Shown: in pieces, positions 19,313 through 27,107 of the stretch | How the letters are laid out: each line of letters begins with the position of its first letter | Numbering within the stretch: the stretch's first letter is position 1 | Source: Rhizobium sp. Q54 | GTDB taxonomy: Bacteria > Pseudomonadota > Alphaproteobacteria > Rhizobiales > Xanthobacteraceae | Direction of reading: 5' to 3' | DNA length: 50,612 nucleotides | NCBI GenBank assembly: GCA_945861265.1 | Contig: CAMAUC010000018.1 | Coordinates: 1 to 50,612, forward strand | Translations under genes and position numbers: made by a program | Notes under the pieces: model-generated | Seen by the model: only the letters and a program-made list of their open reading frames with translations | What the model was told of the DNA's origin: nothing | Database searches by the model: none

Positions 19313-20302
19313 ATGAACGGCGCGAAAGTTCTGGTCACCGGCGGCTCTGGCTTCATCGGTTCGGCGTTGGTGAAGGCTCTGGTCAAATCCGGCGCGCAGG
19401 TGCGCGTCCTTGACGACAACTCGCGCGGCCGGCCGCGCCGGCTGGAAGCGATCGAGAAGGACATCGAATTCATCGGCGGCGACATTCGCGACGCCGCCGC
19501 GGTCGATGCCGCGACCAAAGGCATGGACGAGGTGCACCATCTCGCCTTCGTCAACGGCACGGAATTTTTCTACTCGCAACCCGATCTGGTGCTCGATGTC
19601 GGCGTGCGTGGCATGATCAATGTCATCGACGCCTGCCGCAAGCACAATGTCGGCAAACTCGTTCTCGCTTCGTCGTCGGAAGTCTATCAGACGCCGCCGA
19701 CGGTACCGACCGACGAGAGCGCGCCGCTGTCGGTGCCGGACGTTCTCAACCCGCGCTATTCCTATGGCGGCGGCAAGCTGATCAGCGAACTGATGGCGAT
19801 CAATTTCGGCCGCAAGTTTTTCGAGCGCGTGCTGATCTTCCGGCCACATAATGTCTATGGCCCGGACATGGGCTGGGAGCATGTGGTGCCGCAATTCGCG
19901 CTGCGCCTGCAAAAGCTGTCGGCCGCGCAGAAGGACGGCACATTGCGCTTCGACATTCAGGGTACCGGCGAGGAAACCCGCTCATTCTGCTATGTCGACG
20001 ATCTGGTCGCCGGCGTCATGGTGATGCGCGACAGGGGCGAGCATCTGAACATTTATCATGTCGGCACCACCGAGGAGTTGTCGATCGCCGATGTGGCGCG
20101 CAAGGTGGCGGCCCAGGCCGGCCGGGCCATCGAGATCGTGCCCGGCAAGTTGCAGGCCGGCGGCACGCCGCGCCGCTGCCCCGACATTTCAAAACTGGCC
20201 GCACTCGGCTATAGACCCGGCGTGTCGCTCGATCAGGGCCTCAAGCCCACCCTCGACTGGTACTGGAAAAACGCCGATTTGGCGCCGGCACCGAAGAATT
20301 AA
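19313..20302 (+). CDS. NAD-dependent sugar-nucleotide epimerase/dehydratase (extended SDR)
   Basis: A 329-residue extended short-chain dehydrogenase. It has a nucleotide-binding TGGSGFIGSALV (9-20), catalytic SSSEVYQTP (119-127), and the active-site YGGGK with Y151 and K155. The C-terminal FCYVDDLVAGVMVM segment and NIYHVG are typical of NDP-sugar 4-epimerases/4,6-dehydratases. Its stop and the next gene's start share one base (TAATG), so expression is coupled. It probably acts on the same nucleotide sugar as its neighbours. Confidence 0.9.
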   Translation: MNGAKVLVTGGSGFIGSALVKALVKSGAQVRVLDDNSRGRPRRLEAIEKDIEFIGGDIRDAAAVDAATKGMDEVHHLAFVNGTEFFYSQPDLVLDVGVRGMINVIDACRKHNVGKLVLASSSEVYQTPPTVPTDESAPLSVPDVLNPRYSYGGGKLISELMAINFGRKFFERVLIFRPHNVYGPDMGWEHVVPQFALRLQKLSAAQKDGTLRFDIQGTGEETRSFCYVDDLVAGVMVMRDRGEHLNIYHVGTTEELSIADVARKVAAQAGRAIEIVPGKLQAGGTPRRCPDISKLAALGYRPGVSLDQGLKPTLDWYWKNADLAPAPKN

Positions 20303-21582
20303 TGGAGACTCCCTTGGGACCCACTAAAATCGCACGCGGCGCCGGCACCGGCGGCAGCGTCCCCGTCGAGCAGTGCCAGATCTGCGGTTCGGAAAAGCTC
20401 GATGCCGTGCTGTCGCTCGGCTATATGCCGCCGGTCAACCAGATGGTGCCGATCGGCCAGGTGCCGCGCCAGCAGCCGTGGTTTCCGACCGACCTGCTGC
20501 ATTGCCGCGAATGCGACCTGGTGCAGCTCGGCCTCGCGGTCGATCCGGTCATTATCTTCCCGCCGGAATATCCCTACACCTCAGGCACCACCAAACTGCT
20601 GCGCGACAATTTTGCCGATCTGCAGCGCGAAAGCGCCGCGATGCTCGGCCTGACCGAAAAGGACCTGGTGGTCGATATCGGTTCCAACGACGGCACATTG
20701 ATTTCGAACTTCCAGAAGGCCGGCAACCGCATTCTCGGCATCGAGCCGACCGATGTCGGCGATATCGCCAACTCGCGCGGCATTCCGACCATCAAGCGCT
20801 ATTTCGGCAAGGCCGCGGCCAAGGAAGTCCTGGCCTCGCATGGCCCGGCCAAGCTGATCACCGCGGCCAACTGCTTTGCCCATATCGAGGACGTGCACGC
20901 GATCGTCGAAGGCATCGTCGAGATGCTCGCACCGGACGGCGTTTTCATTTCCGAGTCGCATTATCTGATCGGCCTGCTCGATACGCTGCAATACGACACC
21001 GTCTATCACGAGCATCTACGCTATTATTCGGTGGCGAGCCTCAAGCATCTTCTGGAGATGCATGACCTTGAAGTGTTCCACGCGCGGCCGATCCCGAGCC
21101 ATGGCGGCTCGATCCGCGTCTATGCCGGCCGCAAGGGCCAGCACAAAATCGAAGCCAGCGTGCAGAAGATGCTCGACGCCGAGCCGCGTGGCGAGGCGAT
21201 GGCCAAGCGGCTGAAGCAGTTCAAGCACGACGTGCTGCTGTCGAAGCTACGCCTGTTGTCGATGTTGCGCGATCTGAAGGAAAAGAATGCCCGCGTCGTC
21301 GGCATCAGCGCACCGTCGCGCGCCTCGACCTTGTTCAACTACGTCGGGCTCGACGACGGCATTATCGACTATGTCTGCGAAATCCCCGGCTCGCTGAAGA
21401 TCGGCAAATGCATGCCGGGAACGGCGATCCCGGTGGTGGATGAGAGCAAACTGTTCGAAGACCAGCCGGAATGCGCCATCATCTTCTCGTGGCATATCGC
21501 CGACGAACTGGCGCCCAAGCTGCGCGCCAAGGGCTACAAGGGCCAGTTGATCACGCCGCTGCCTGTGCCGCGGTTTCTGTGA
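20302..21582 (+). CDS. NDP-sugar C-methyltransferase (zinc-finger / SAM / C-terminal NDP-keto-sugar domain)
   Basis: A 426-residue protein in three parts. The N-terminal zinc module uses C25, C28, C68 and C71 (CQICGS ... LHCRECD). Next comes a SAM domain with VVDIGSNDGTLISNF and HYLIGLLDTLQYDTVYHEHL. The C-terminal part carries VVGISAPSRASTLFNYVGL and PGTAIPVVDE. This is the arrangement of sugar C-methyltransferases such as TylC3 and NovU that add a branch methyl at C3 or C5 of a 4-keto sugar. Together with the SDR and Gfo/Idh genes it implies synthesis of a C-methylated deoxy sugar for an envelope glycan. Confidence 0.88.
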   Translation: METPLGPTKIARGAGTGGSVPVEQCQICGSEKLDAVLSLGYMPPVNQMVPIGQVPRQQPWFPTDLLHCRECDLVQLGLAVDPVIIFPPEYPYTSGTTKLLRDNFADLQRESAAMLGLTEKDLVVDIGSNDGTLISNFQKAGNRILGIEPTDVGDIANSRGIPTIKRYFGKAAAKEVLASHGPAKLITAANCFAHIEDVHAIVEGIVEMLAPDGVFISESHYLIGLLDTLQYDTVYHEHLRYYSVASLKHLLEMHDLEVFHARPIPSHGGSIRVYAGRKGQHKIEASVQKMLDAEPRGEAMAKRLKQFKHDVLLSKLRLLSMLRDLKEKNARVVGISAPSRASTLFNYVGLDDGIIDYVCEIPGSLKIGKCMPGTAIPVVDESKLFEDQPECAIIFSWHIADELAPKLRAKGYKGQLITPLPVPRFL

Positions 21583-21633
21583 TACGACACTAGCCGAACG
21601 CAGGATGCCGGCGCGGCGCACGGAGATCGACCC

Positions 21634-22191
21634 ATGGGCGAATTCCCGAAGATCAAATCCCGTCGCATCACCGAGATCTCGCCCTGGATGAAGGTGATCG
21701 AGCGCGAGGTGGCCTACAAGAACGGCACCACCGAGCTTTATCACGCGGTTGGCCAGCAGGATTACATCGCCATCGTCGCGCTGACGCCGGACGGACGCAT
21801 CCCGATCGTGCGCCAATACCGTCCGGCGCTGGAGCGCCACACTTGGGAACTGCCGGCCGGCCTGGTCGATGAGGGCGAGGACCCGGCGCAGACCTGTGAA
21901 CGCGAACTGATGGAAGAAACCGGCTATCCATCCAAAGCGGTGCATGCGCTCGGGATCCACGCCCCCTGCACGGCGCGCCTGTCGAACCGTATCCATTCGT
22001 TTTTCGTCGAGGCGGGGCCGCGCCCGGCCGGCCAGACCATCGAGGCCGGCATCGAGCTCAATCTGGTCACCCCGGACGAGCTGGCAGCCATGATTTTTTC
22101 CGGCGAATTTCCCCTGCAATTGCATGTCGGCGCGCTGATGCTGGCCGGAATGCGCGGATTTATCGATCTGACGGCCTTCACGCCCCGCTAA
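21634..22191 (+). CDS. Nudix hydrolase (ADP-sugar pyrophosphatase-like)
   Basis: A 185-residue protein with a complete 23-residue Nudix box (residues 76-98: G76, E82, R90, E91, E94, E95, G97), preceded by WELPAGLVDEG as in the ADP-ribose/ADP-sugar pyrophosphatases. It hydrolyses a nucleoside diphosphate linked to another moiety. It lies 51 bases after the C-methyltransferase on the same strand, so it may turn over a nucleotide sugar of that pathway. An FNR-type box for hemA begins 4 bases after its stop. Confidence 0.88.
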   Translation: MGEFPKIKSRRITEISPWMKVIEREVAYKNGTTELYHAVGQQDYIAIVALTPDGRIPIVRQYRPALERHTWELPAGLVDEGEDPAQTCERELMEETGYPSKAVHALGIHAPCTARLSNRIHSFFVEAGPRPAGQTIEAGIELNLVTPDELAAMIFSGEFPLQLHVGALMLAGMRGFIDLTAFTPR

Positions 22192-22194
22192 AGC

Positions 22195-22208
22195 TTGATT
22201 TCCATCAA
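22195..22208. promoter_or_regulatory. Perfect FNR/FixK-type box upstream of hemA
   Basis: TTGAT (22195-22199), TTCC, ATCAA (22204-22208) matches the Crp/FNR-family consensus TTGAT-N4-ATCAA in all ten defined positions. It lies about 100 bases upstream of the hemA start and just after the Nudix stop. In rhizobia and Rhodobacter hemA and other haem genes respond to low oxygen through FNR/FixK proteins, so oxygen-dependent control of hemA is likely. Confidence 0.75.
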
Positions 22209-22217
22209 TGCCCGCAC

Positions 22218-22246
22218 TTTGGAATAGAGCCAATTTTGCCTATACA
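22218..22246 (+). promoter_or_regulatory. Candidate hemA core promoter
   Basis: TTTGGA (22218-22223), 17 bases and TATACA (22241-22246) form a plausible promoter just downstream of the FNR-type box. The -35 is weak, as expected for an activator-dependent promoter. The predicted start near 22253 puts the box centre at about -51, which is not an ideal FNR position, so another -10 may be used. Confidence 0.35.
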
Positions 22247-22306
22247 AAGGGCCTGTAACCGCTCTAAAAAGCAGTTCCAGCGCTGGGGCGGGAAAGCGGA
22301 ACAGCA

Positions 22307-23536
22307 ATGAATTACAATGACTTCTTCGTATCGGCGCTGGATAAATTGCGCGACGAGCGCAGATATCGCGTTTTCGCCGATCTCGAGCGCATCGCCGGCC
22401 GGTTCCCGCACGCGCACTGGCACTCGCCCGAGGGCAAGCGCGACGTCGTCATCTGGTGTTCCAACGATTATCTCGGCATGGCCTAGCACCCGCAGGTGAT
22501 CGGCGCCATGGTCGACGTCGCCGCCCGCATGGGCACCGGCGCCGGCGGCACCCGCAACATCGCCGGCACCAACCATCCCCTGGTCGAGCTGGAGCGCGAG
22601 CTCGCCGACCTGCATGGCAAGGAAGCCGCGCTGCTGTTCACCTCGGGTTACGTGTCCAACCAGACCGGCATCCCGACCATCGCCAAGCTGCTGCCGAACT
22701 GCCTGATCCTTTCGGATGCGCTCAACCACAATTCGATGATCGAAGGCGTTCGGCAGGCGGGCTGCGACAAGCAGCTCTGGCGGCACAACGACGTCGCGCA
22801 TCTTGAGGAACTGCTCAAAGCCGCCGATCCCGCGCGGCCGAAGCTGATCATCTTCGAGAGCCTCTATTCGATGGATGGCGACATCGCGCCGATCCACGCC
22901 ATTTGCGATCTCGCCGATAAATATAACGCGATGACCTATGTCGACGAAGTGCACGCGGTCGGCATGTACGGCCCGCGCGGCGGCGGCGTCACCGAGCGCG
23001 ACAATGCGGCGCATCGCATCGACGTCATCGAGGGCACCTTGGCCAAGGCGTTCGGCTGCCTCGGCGGCTATATCACCGGCAGCAACGAATTGATCGACGC
23101 GGTGCGCTCCTACGCGCCGGGCTTCATCTTCACCACGGCGCTGCCGCCGGCGATCTGCGCCGCCGCGACCGCCGCGATCCGCCATCTCAAGACGTCGCAA
23201 TGGGAGCGCGAACGCCATCAGGATCGCGCCGCGCGCGTCAAAGCCGTGCTCAATGCCGCGGGCCTGCCGGTGATGCCGTCATCGACACATATCGTGCCGT
23301 TGCTGATCGGCGATGCCGAGAAGTGCAAGCAGGCGAGCGACATGCTGCTCGCCGACCACGGCATCTATATCCAGCCGATCAACTATCCGACCGTGCCGCG
23401 CGGCGAAGAGCGGCTGCGCATCACGCCGTCGCCCTATCACGACGACGTGCTGATCGACCAACTCGCCGAAGCGCTGGTCGATGTCTGGGAACGGCTGCAA
23501 CTGCCGAAGCGGCGCCAGCAACTGGCGGCGGAGTAA
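22307..23536 (+). pseudogene. hemA: 5-aminolevulinate synthase hemA, interrupted by an in-frame TAG at codon 60
   Basis: HemA condenses glycine and succinyl-CoA (PLP enzyme, C4 pathway) in the first step of haem synthesis. Reading from the ATG at 22307 gives 59 residues ending [10 protein letters not shown], then TAG (22484-22486). The same frame continues unbroken for 349 more residues with all later signatures: [38 protein letters not shown], and the PLP lysine K247 in [12 protein letters not shown]. Homologues have Gln here (GMGQHP), so the change looks like CAG to TAG. The distal part alone would lack Arg21 and the SNDYLG asparagine needed for substrate binding. A GTG at 22496 could restart but has no ribosome site. 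Everything else (length, box, codon use) looks like a functional gene, so it is a very recent mutation, a sequence error or a suppressed codon. Confidence 0.9.
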
Positions 23537-23539
23537 ATC

Positions 23540-24652
23540 TCAATCCTGAAATGGCGGCCGCGGTTGTTTCGGTTTAGCCACTTCGTCCGGCTGGCGGACG
23601 ACCCGCGCCTGGCGGCGCACCACGATCGGCATGGTCAGCAAGACGAAGAAGATGCGCGTCAGATGGTGTGCGCCGACATAGACCGGGTCGAGATTGAGCG
23701 CGAGCGCCAGGAGCAACATCGCGTCGACCGCGCCCGGCGCGTAAGCGATCATCACTTCGGCGAGCGGCACGGTCAGCACCTGCACCAAAATGGCGGCGAA
23801 GACCGCGGTGATAGCCAGCGCGGTGGCGAACGAGCCGAACGCGGCGCCGACGTAATGCAACAGCATGCGCAGCGGCGTATTGGCGAAACGCGAGCCGGAC
23901 ACCGCGCCAAAAGCGATCATCACTGTATAGGTCACCCACCACGGCAGCACGACGTGCAGCGTGTCGGTGCCGTGCAGCGCCGCCGATGTCAGCATAGCGC
24001 CGAACAAAAGGCCGCCGGGAAAATGTACGCGATGGGCGACATAGGCCATCGCCGTCGAGGCGGCGACCAGGACGGCGAGTTCATCGAGCTGGGCGAATTC
24101 AAAGCTGCCGCCGAGGCTGCGTTGTGACTGGCCGGCCAGACCCAGCACCGCCAGCAAGGCCGGGAAGCCGACGGCGATGATGACGACGCGGATGGTCTGC
24201 ACGATGGCGACGGCCCGCACATCGGCCTTCAGTTCGATGGCCAGCGCCATGACTTGCGACAGACCGCCGGGCGCCGCCGCCAGATAGGCCGTGACCGTAT
24301 CCCAGCCGTGCACAGCGCGCAGGTAGGACGTGCCGACGACGCTGATGACGGCGCTGGCGACGATCAGCACGCCGATACTGACCGGATAGGTCGCCATGCC
24401 GCGCAGGGTTTCCGGCGTCACCACGGCGCCCAGCGAAATGCCGATCAGCACCAGCAAAACCCGCAGCATCGGCACGGGAATGCGCATCGGCCGGCCGCCG
24501 AGCGCGGCGCAGGCCACCACCAGAAGCGCGCCCGACAGGTAGCCGGCCGGCATACCGAGAAGGCCGAAGGTCAACCCGCCGGCGGCGGCAAAGGCCAATG
24601 TTTCCGCGACGTCGCGGAAACCCAAGATTCGATTGAGGAACGGCGCTGACAA
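23540..24652 (-). CDS. AbrB-family (PF05145-type) membrane protein, putative ammonia monooxygenase family
   Basis: A 370-residue very hydrophobic protein with about ten membrane segments arranged as two similar halves. Each half has a glycine-proline motif (MPAGYLSGALLV near residue 35; FPGGLLFGAMLT near 215) and an AAPGGLSQVMALA/YAPGAVDAMLLLAL pair. This duplicated layout is the AbrB duplication family, annotated variously as putative ammonia monooxygenase or transporter. There is no catalytic evidence, and a carrier role is as likely. The gene ends only 3 bases from the convergent hemA stop, leaving no room for a terminator. Confidence 0.8.
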   Translation of the reverse strand: MSAPFLNRILGFRDVAETLAFAAAGGLTFGLLGMPAGYLSGALLVVACAALGGRPMRIPVPMLRVLLVLIGISLGAVVTPETLRGMATYPVSIGVLIVASAVISVVGTSYLRAVHGWDTVTAYLAAAPGGLSQVMALAIELKADVRAVAIVQTIRVVIIAVGFPALLAVLGLAGQSQRSLGGSFEFAQLDELAVLVAASTAMAYVAHRVHFPGGLLFGAMLTSAALHGTDTLHVVLPWWVTYTVMIAFGAVSGSRFANTPLRMLLHYVGAAFGSFATALAITAVFAAILVQVLTVPLAEVMIAYAPGAVDAMLLLALALNLDPVYVGAHHLTRIFFVLLTMPIVVRRQARVVRQPDEVAKPKQPRPPFQD

Positions 24653-24798
24653 AGGCTGGTGACTTTCGGCAGGCGACTTTCACCGAGCCTTTAGAGGCAG
24701 CGCATCAGCGCCAAGGCCCCTAACGATATAAGACTCGTCGCGCGATCAATGACAAGCGCGGGGCCTTGCGTCAAATGCCGGATCGCGAGGCCGCCCCG

Positions 24799-26925
24799 CT
24801 AAAACAGCAGGTCGCGGGTCAGCGTTTCGAGTGCACGGACGGCACCCAGCGAGGAATGCAGACGGGCGCGCCGGTCGCGCGACAGGCGCTTGACCTCGAC
24901 CTTGTTGCTCGGCGGCAGGCCGTTGGCGATGTCGGCTAATTGCTGCGACAAAATGAGATCGAGGAAGTCGGCATGCGCGCGCAGCAGCGCGGTGAGGTCG
25001 TCTTCGCTGCGGCCGAGCGCCAAAGCCGCCATGAGCCGGGCGGGCGTCGACCGTTCCAGCCAATGATGGCGGATCGCCAGAACGCGGGCGAGCGTCACAA
25101 TGCCGAACAGGCCGGCGCGCTTGAGATCGATGCGGCCGTTCTCGGTGCGAATGCCGCCCAGCATCGTGATGCCGGGCGCCACCGGGCCTGAGGCTTCCGC
25201 CAGCAATTTGGCGAATCCGGCATTGCCCTGCGCCATCTCGAAACCGGCGCGCCACAATTCGCTGGCCAGCGCGGCATCGCCATGCACGCCGACCAGATCG
25301 AAGAAAATATCGACCGACAACAGATCGGCTGGATTGGAACGCGCGATCCAGTCCGCAACGCGCCCGCGCCAGGTCGCCATCGACCCGCGCCAGGCCTCGT
25401 TCCTGGCCATGACACCGCCTGAGCAATAAGGCACACCGACTTCGTGCAGAATGTCGGCGACGATCGACGCATATTGCGCGAACCATTGATCGGCCGCCGA
25501 GCCGGGCGCGCCATCGGCAAAGACAAGGGCGTTGTCCTGATCCATCGCCAGCAGACTCTCGCCGCGGCCGGCCGAGCCGAGCACGCACAAGGCATAGGCG
25601 CAGGGCGGCGCGCCCTGCCGATCGGCGAGCATCTTGCGTTCGGCCAGCACGCCGGCGCGGCGCGTCAAGGCGCCGAGTTCGCGCGAGATGACCGCGGCGA
25701 TGTCGCGGGCGTCGACGCCTTCGGCGGCCAGCCCGGCGGCCGCGCGCGGCAACAATGCCCAGGCTTTGCCGAGGGCCGGAATGTCGTCGGCCTCATCAAG
25801 CGCGTCGCCAAGAATGGCGGCTTCCTGCGCCCGCAAGCGCAGCAAGTCGCGCGACGACACCATGCCGCAGACATTGCCGTTGTCGTCTTCAACAGCAAGA
25901 TGGCGCAGCCTGAGCCGGCTCATGCGGCCGAGCGCGCGATAGACGAAGGCGGCCGACGGCAAGGACACAAGTGGCCGGCTGGCGAATTCCGATACGGACC
26001 GGCTCAGCGCCGCCGCGCCGTGTTCGCTGATGGCACGCAGCATGTCGCGCTCGGTGACGATGCCGGTATCGCGCACGCGCAAACGCGCGTCAGGTGCGTA
26101 GCCCGCGGGGGCGACCAGCAGCGAGGATATTTTCTCGCGCGCCATGCGGTTCAACGCATCGCCGAGCGTGCCGTCACCGGCGATGACTTTTACCGGCGCG
26201 GTCATGACGTCGGCGATGCGGTGCCGGTACGGATAAGCATCGATGCGGGCGAGCGAGGCCTCGGCGCGGGTATGCGGCGGCGCCACCGCCTCCTCCCAGC
26301 CGGCGCGGTGCTGCTCGTCGAGCACGCCGGTCAGCGCCAGGCAGGCCTTCTCGGCCTCGCCCAGTGTGCGGATATTGCCGGCGCGCAATTTCGGCAGCAG
26401 CGCGAGATATATCTTCGCGGTCAGGATCGCGTCGCCCAGCGCGGAATGGCGCGCTTCGACTGAGACGCCGAGCCAACTGGCCAGATGCTCCAGCGTATAG
26501 CCGCCGAGATGCGGCTCGGCGACCTGCGCCAGGAGCCGCGTGTCGAGGGTGCGCGGCGCCGTCCATGTCAGGCCGGCGCGCTCACATTCGCGCTTGAGCA
26601 CCGCGAGATCGAATCCCAAAGTGTGGCCGATCAGGATCGCGCCCGACATCGCTGAGGCCAGGTCCGGCCAGGCGGCGACGAACGCCGGTGCGCCCGCCAC
26701 CATGGCGTCGTCGATCTTGTGGATGCGGGTCGTCGCCTCCGGTATCGGCAGGCCGGGATTGACCAGACAGCGATAGCCCGCGCTCTCGACAAGCTTGCCG
26801 CCTGTCAGCGGCACCATGCCGATTTCGACGATCCGCGCCTTGGCCGGTTCCAGCCCTGTCGTTTCGGTATCGACAACCAAGGCATCAAGTGAGATCAGCG
26901 GCATTGCGTTGCCGATCGTCGCCAT
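24799..26925 (-). CDS. DnaQ-type 3'-5' exonuclease / CBS pair / DUF294 nucleotidyltransferase-like fusion protein
   Basis: A 708-residue fusion. Residues 1-175 form a DEDDh exonuclease: D19 and E21 (VVDTETTG), D106 (HTLGFDLAVL), H160 and D165 (HSALGDAIL). Residues ~232-365 hold two CBS motifs (MTAPVKVIAG...TERDMLRAIS; FASRPLV...GMVSSRDLLRL), usually adenosine-nucleotide sensors. Residues ~400-575 form a DUF294 GlnD-like nucleotidyltransferase core with GSAGRGE at 450-456 and D462/D464. The rest is the DUF294 C-terminal helical domain. The catalytic residues of both enzymes look intact. An ATG at 26925 with GGAGG 11 bases upstream is used. It is divergent from the SSF-kinase gene. From memory, DUF294-CBS and DnaQ-like genes are separate neighbours of acetate symporter and CrbS genes in other proteobacteria, which makes this fusion meaningful. 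Confidence 0.85.
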   Translation of the reverse strand: MATIGNAMPLISLDALVVDTETTGLEPAKARIVEIGMVPLTGGKLVESAGYRCLVNPGLPIPEATTRIHKIDDAMVAGAPAFVAAWPDLASAMSGAILIGHTLGFDLAVLKRECERAGLTWTAPRTLDTRLLAQVAEPHLGGYTLEHLASWLGVSVEARHSALGDAILTAKIYLALLPKLRAGNIRTLGEAEKACLALTGVLDEQHRAGWEEAVAPPHTRAEASLARIDAYPYRHRIADVMTAPVKVIAGDGTLGDALNRMAREKISSLLVAPAGYAPDARLRVRDTGIVTERDMLRAISEHGAAALSRSVSEFASRPLVSLPSAAFVYRALGRMSRLRLRHLAVEDDNGNVCGMVSSRDLLRLRAQEAAILGDALDEADDIPALGKAWALLPRAAAGLAAEGVDARDIAAVISRELGALTRRAGVLAERKMLADRQGAPPCAYALCVLGSAGRGESLLAMDQDNALVFADGAPGSAADQWFAQYASIVADILHEVGVPYCSGGVMARNEAWRGSMATWRGRVADWIARSNPADLLSVDIFFDLVGVHGDAALASELWRAGFEMAQGNAGFAKLLAEASGPVAPGITMLGGIRTENGRIDLKRAGLFGIVTLARVLAIRHHWLERSTPARLMAALALGRSEDDLTALLRAHADFLDLILSQQLADIANGLPPSNKVEVKRLSRDRRARLHSSLGAVRALETLTRDLLF

Positions 26926-26982
26926 GACTGAAACGTCCTCCCCCTAGGTCCGTCAGTTTGCACTGAAGCTTAGGCCGGGTAT

Positions 26983-26996
26983 TTGACAAAGATCAG
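26983..26996. promoter_or_regulatory. Imperfect FNR/FixK-like site in the divergent promoter region
   Basis: TTGAC, AAAG, ATCAG matches 8 of 10 defined positions of TTGAT-N4-ATCAA. It lies in the 182-base space between the exonuclease fusion and the SSF kinase, 112 bases before the kinase start. It could also simply be a -35-like TTGACA. Weak evidence only. Confidence 0.2.
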
Positions 26997-27107
26997 GGCG
27001 CATTGCCGCACCGCGCGGCCGACCTCTGCTCGAGGCGCTATCTTAAGCGCGGCGATACAGCTAAAATAACAATCAACGCTTTAGTTTAGCCCGTTTCCGG
27101 AGCGCGC

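Noticed and set aside
22484-22486. TAG in hemA as a pyrrolysine codon
   Set aside because: The conserved residue is Gln, no Pyl machinery is known in this group, and a single transition explains the change more simply.
22496-23536. Shortened but functional HemA starting at GTG 22496
   Set aside because: No ribosome site, and Arg21 and the SNDYLG segment needed for substrate binding would be lost.
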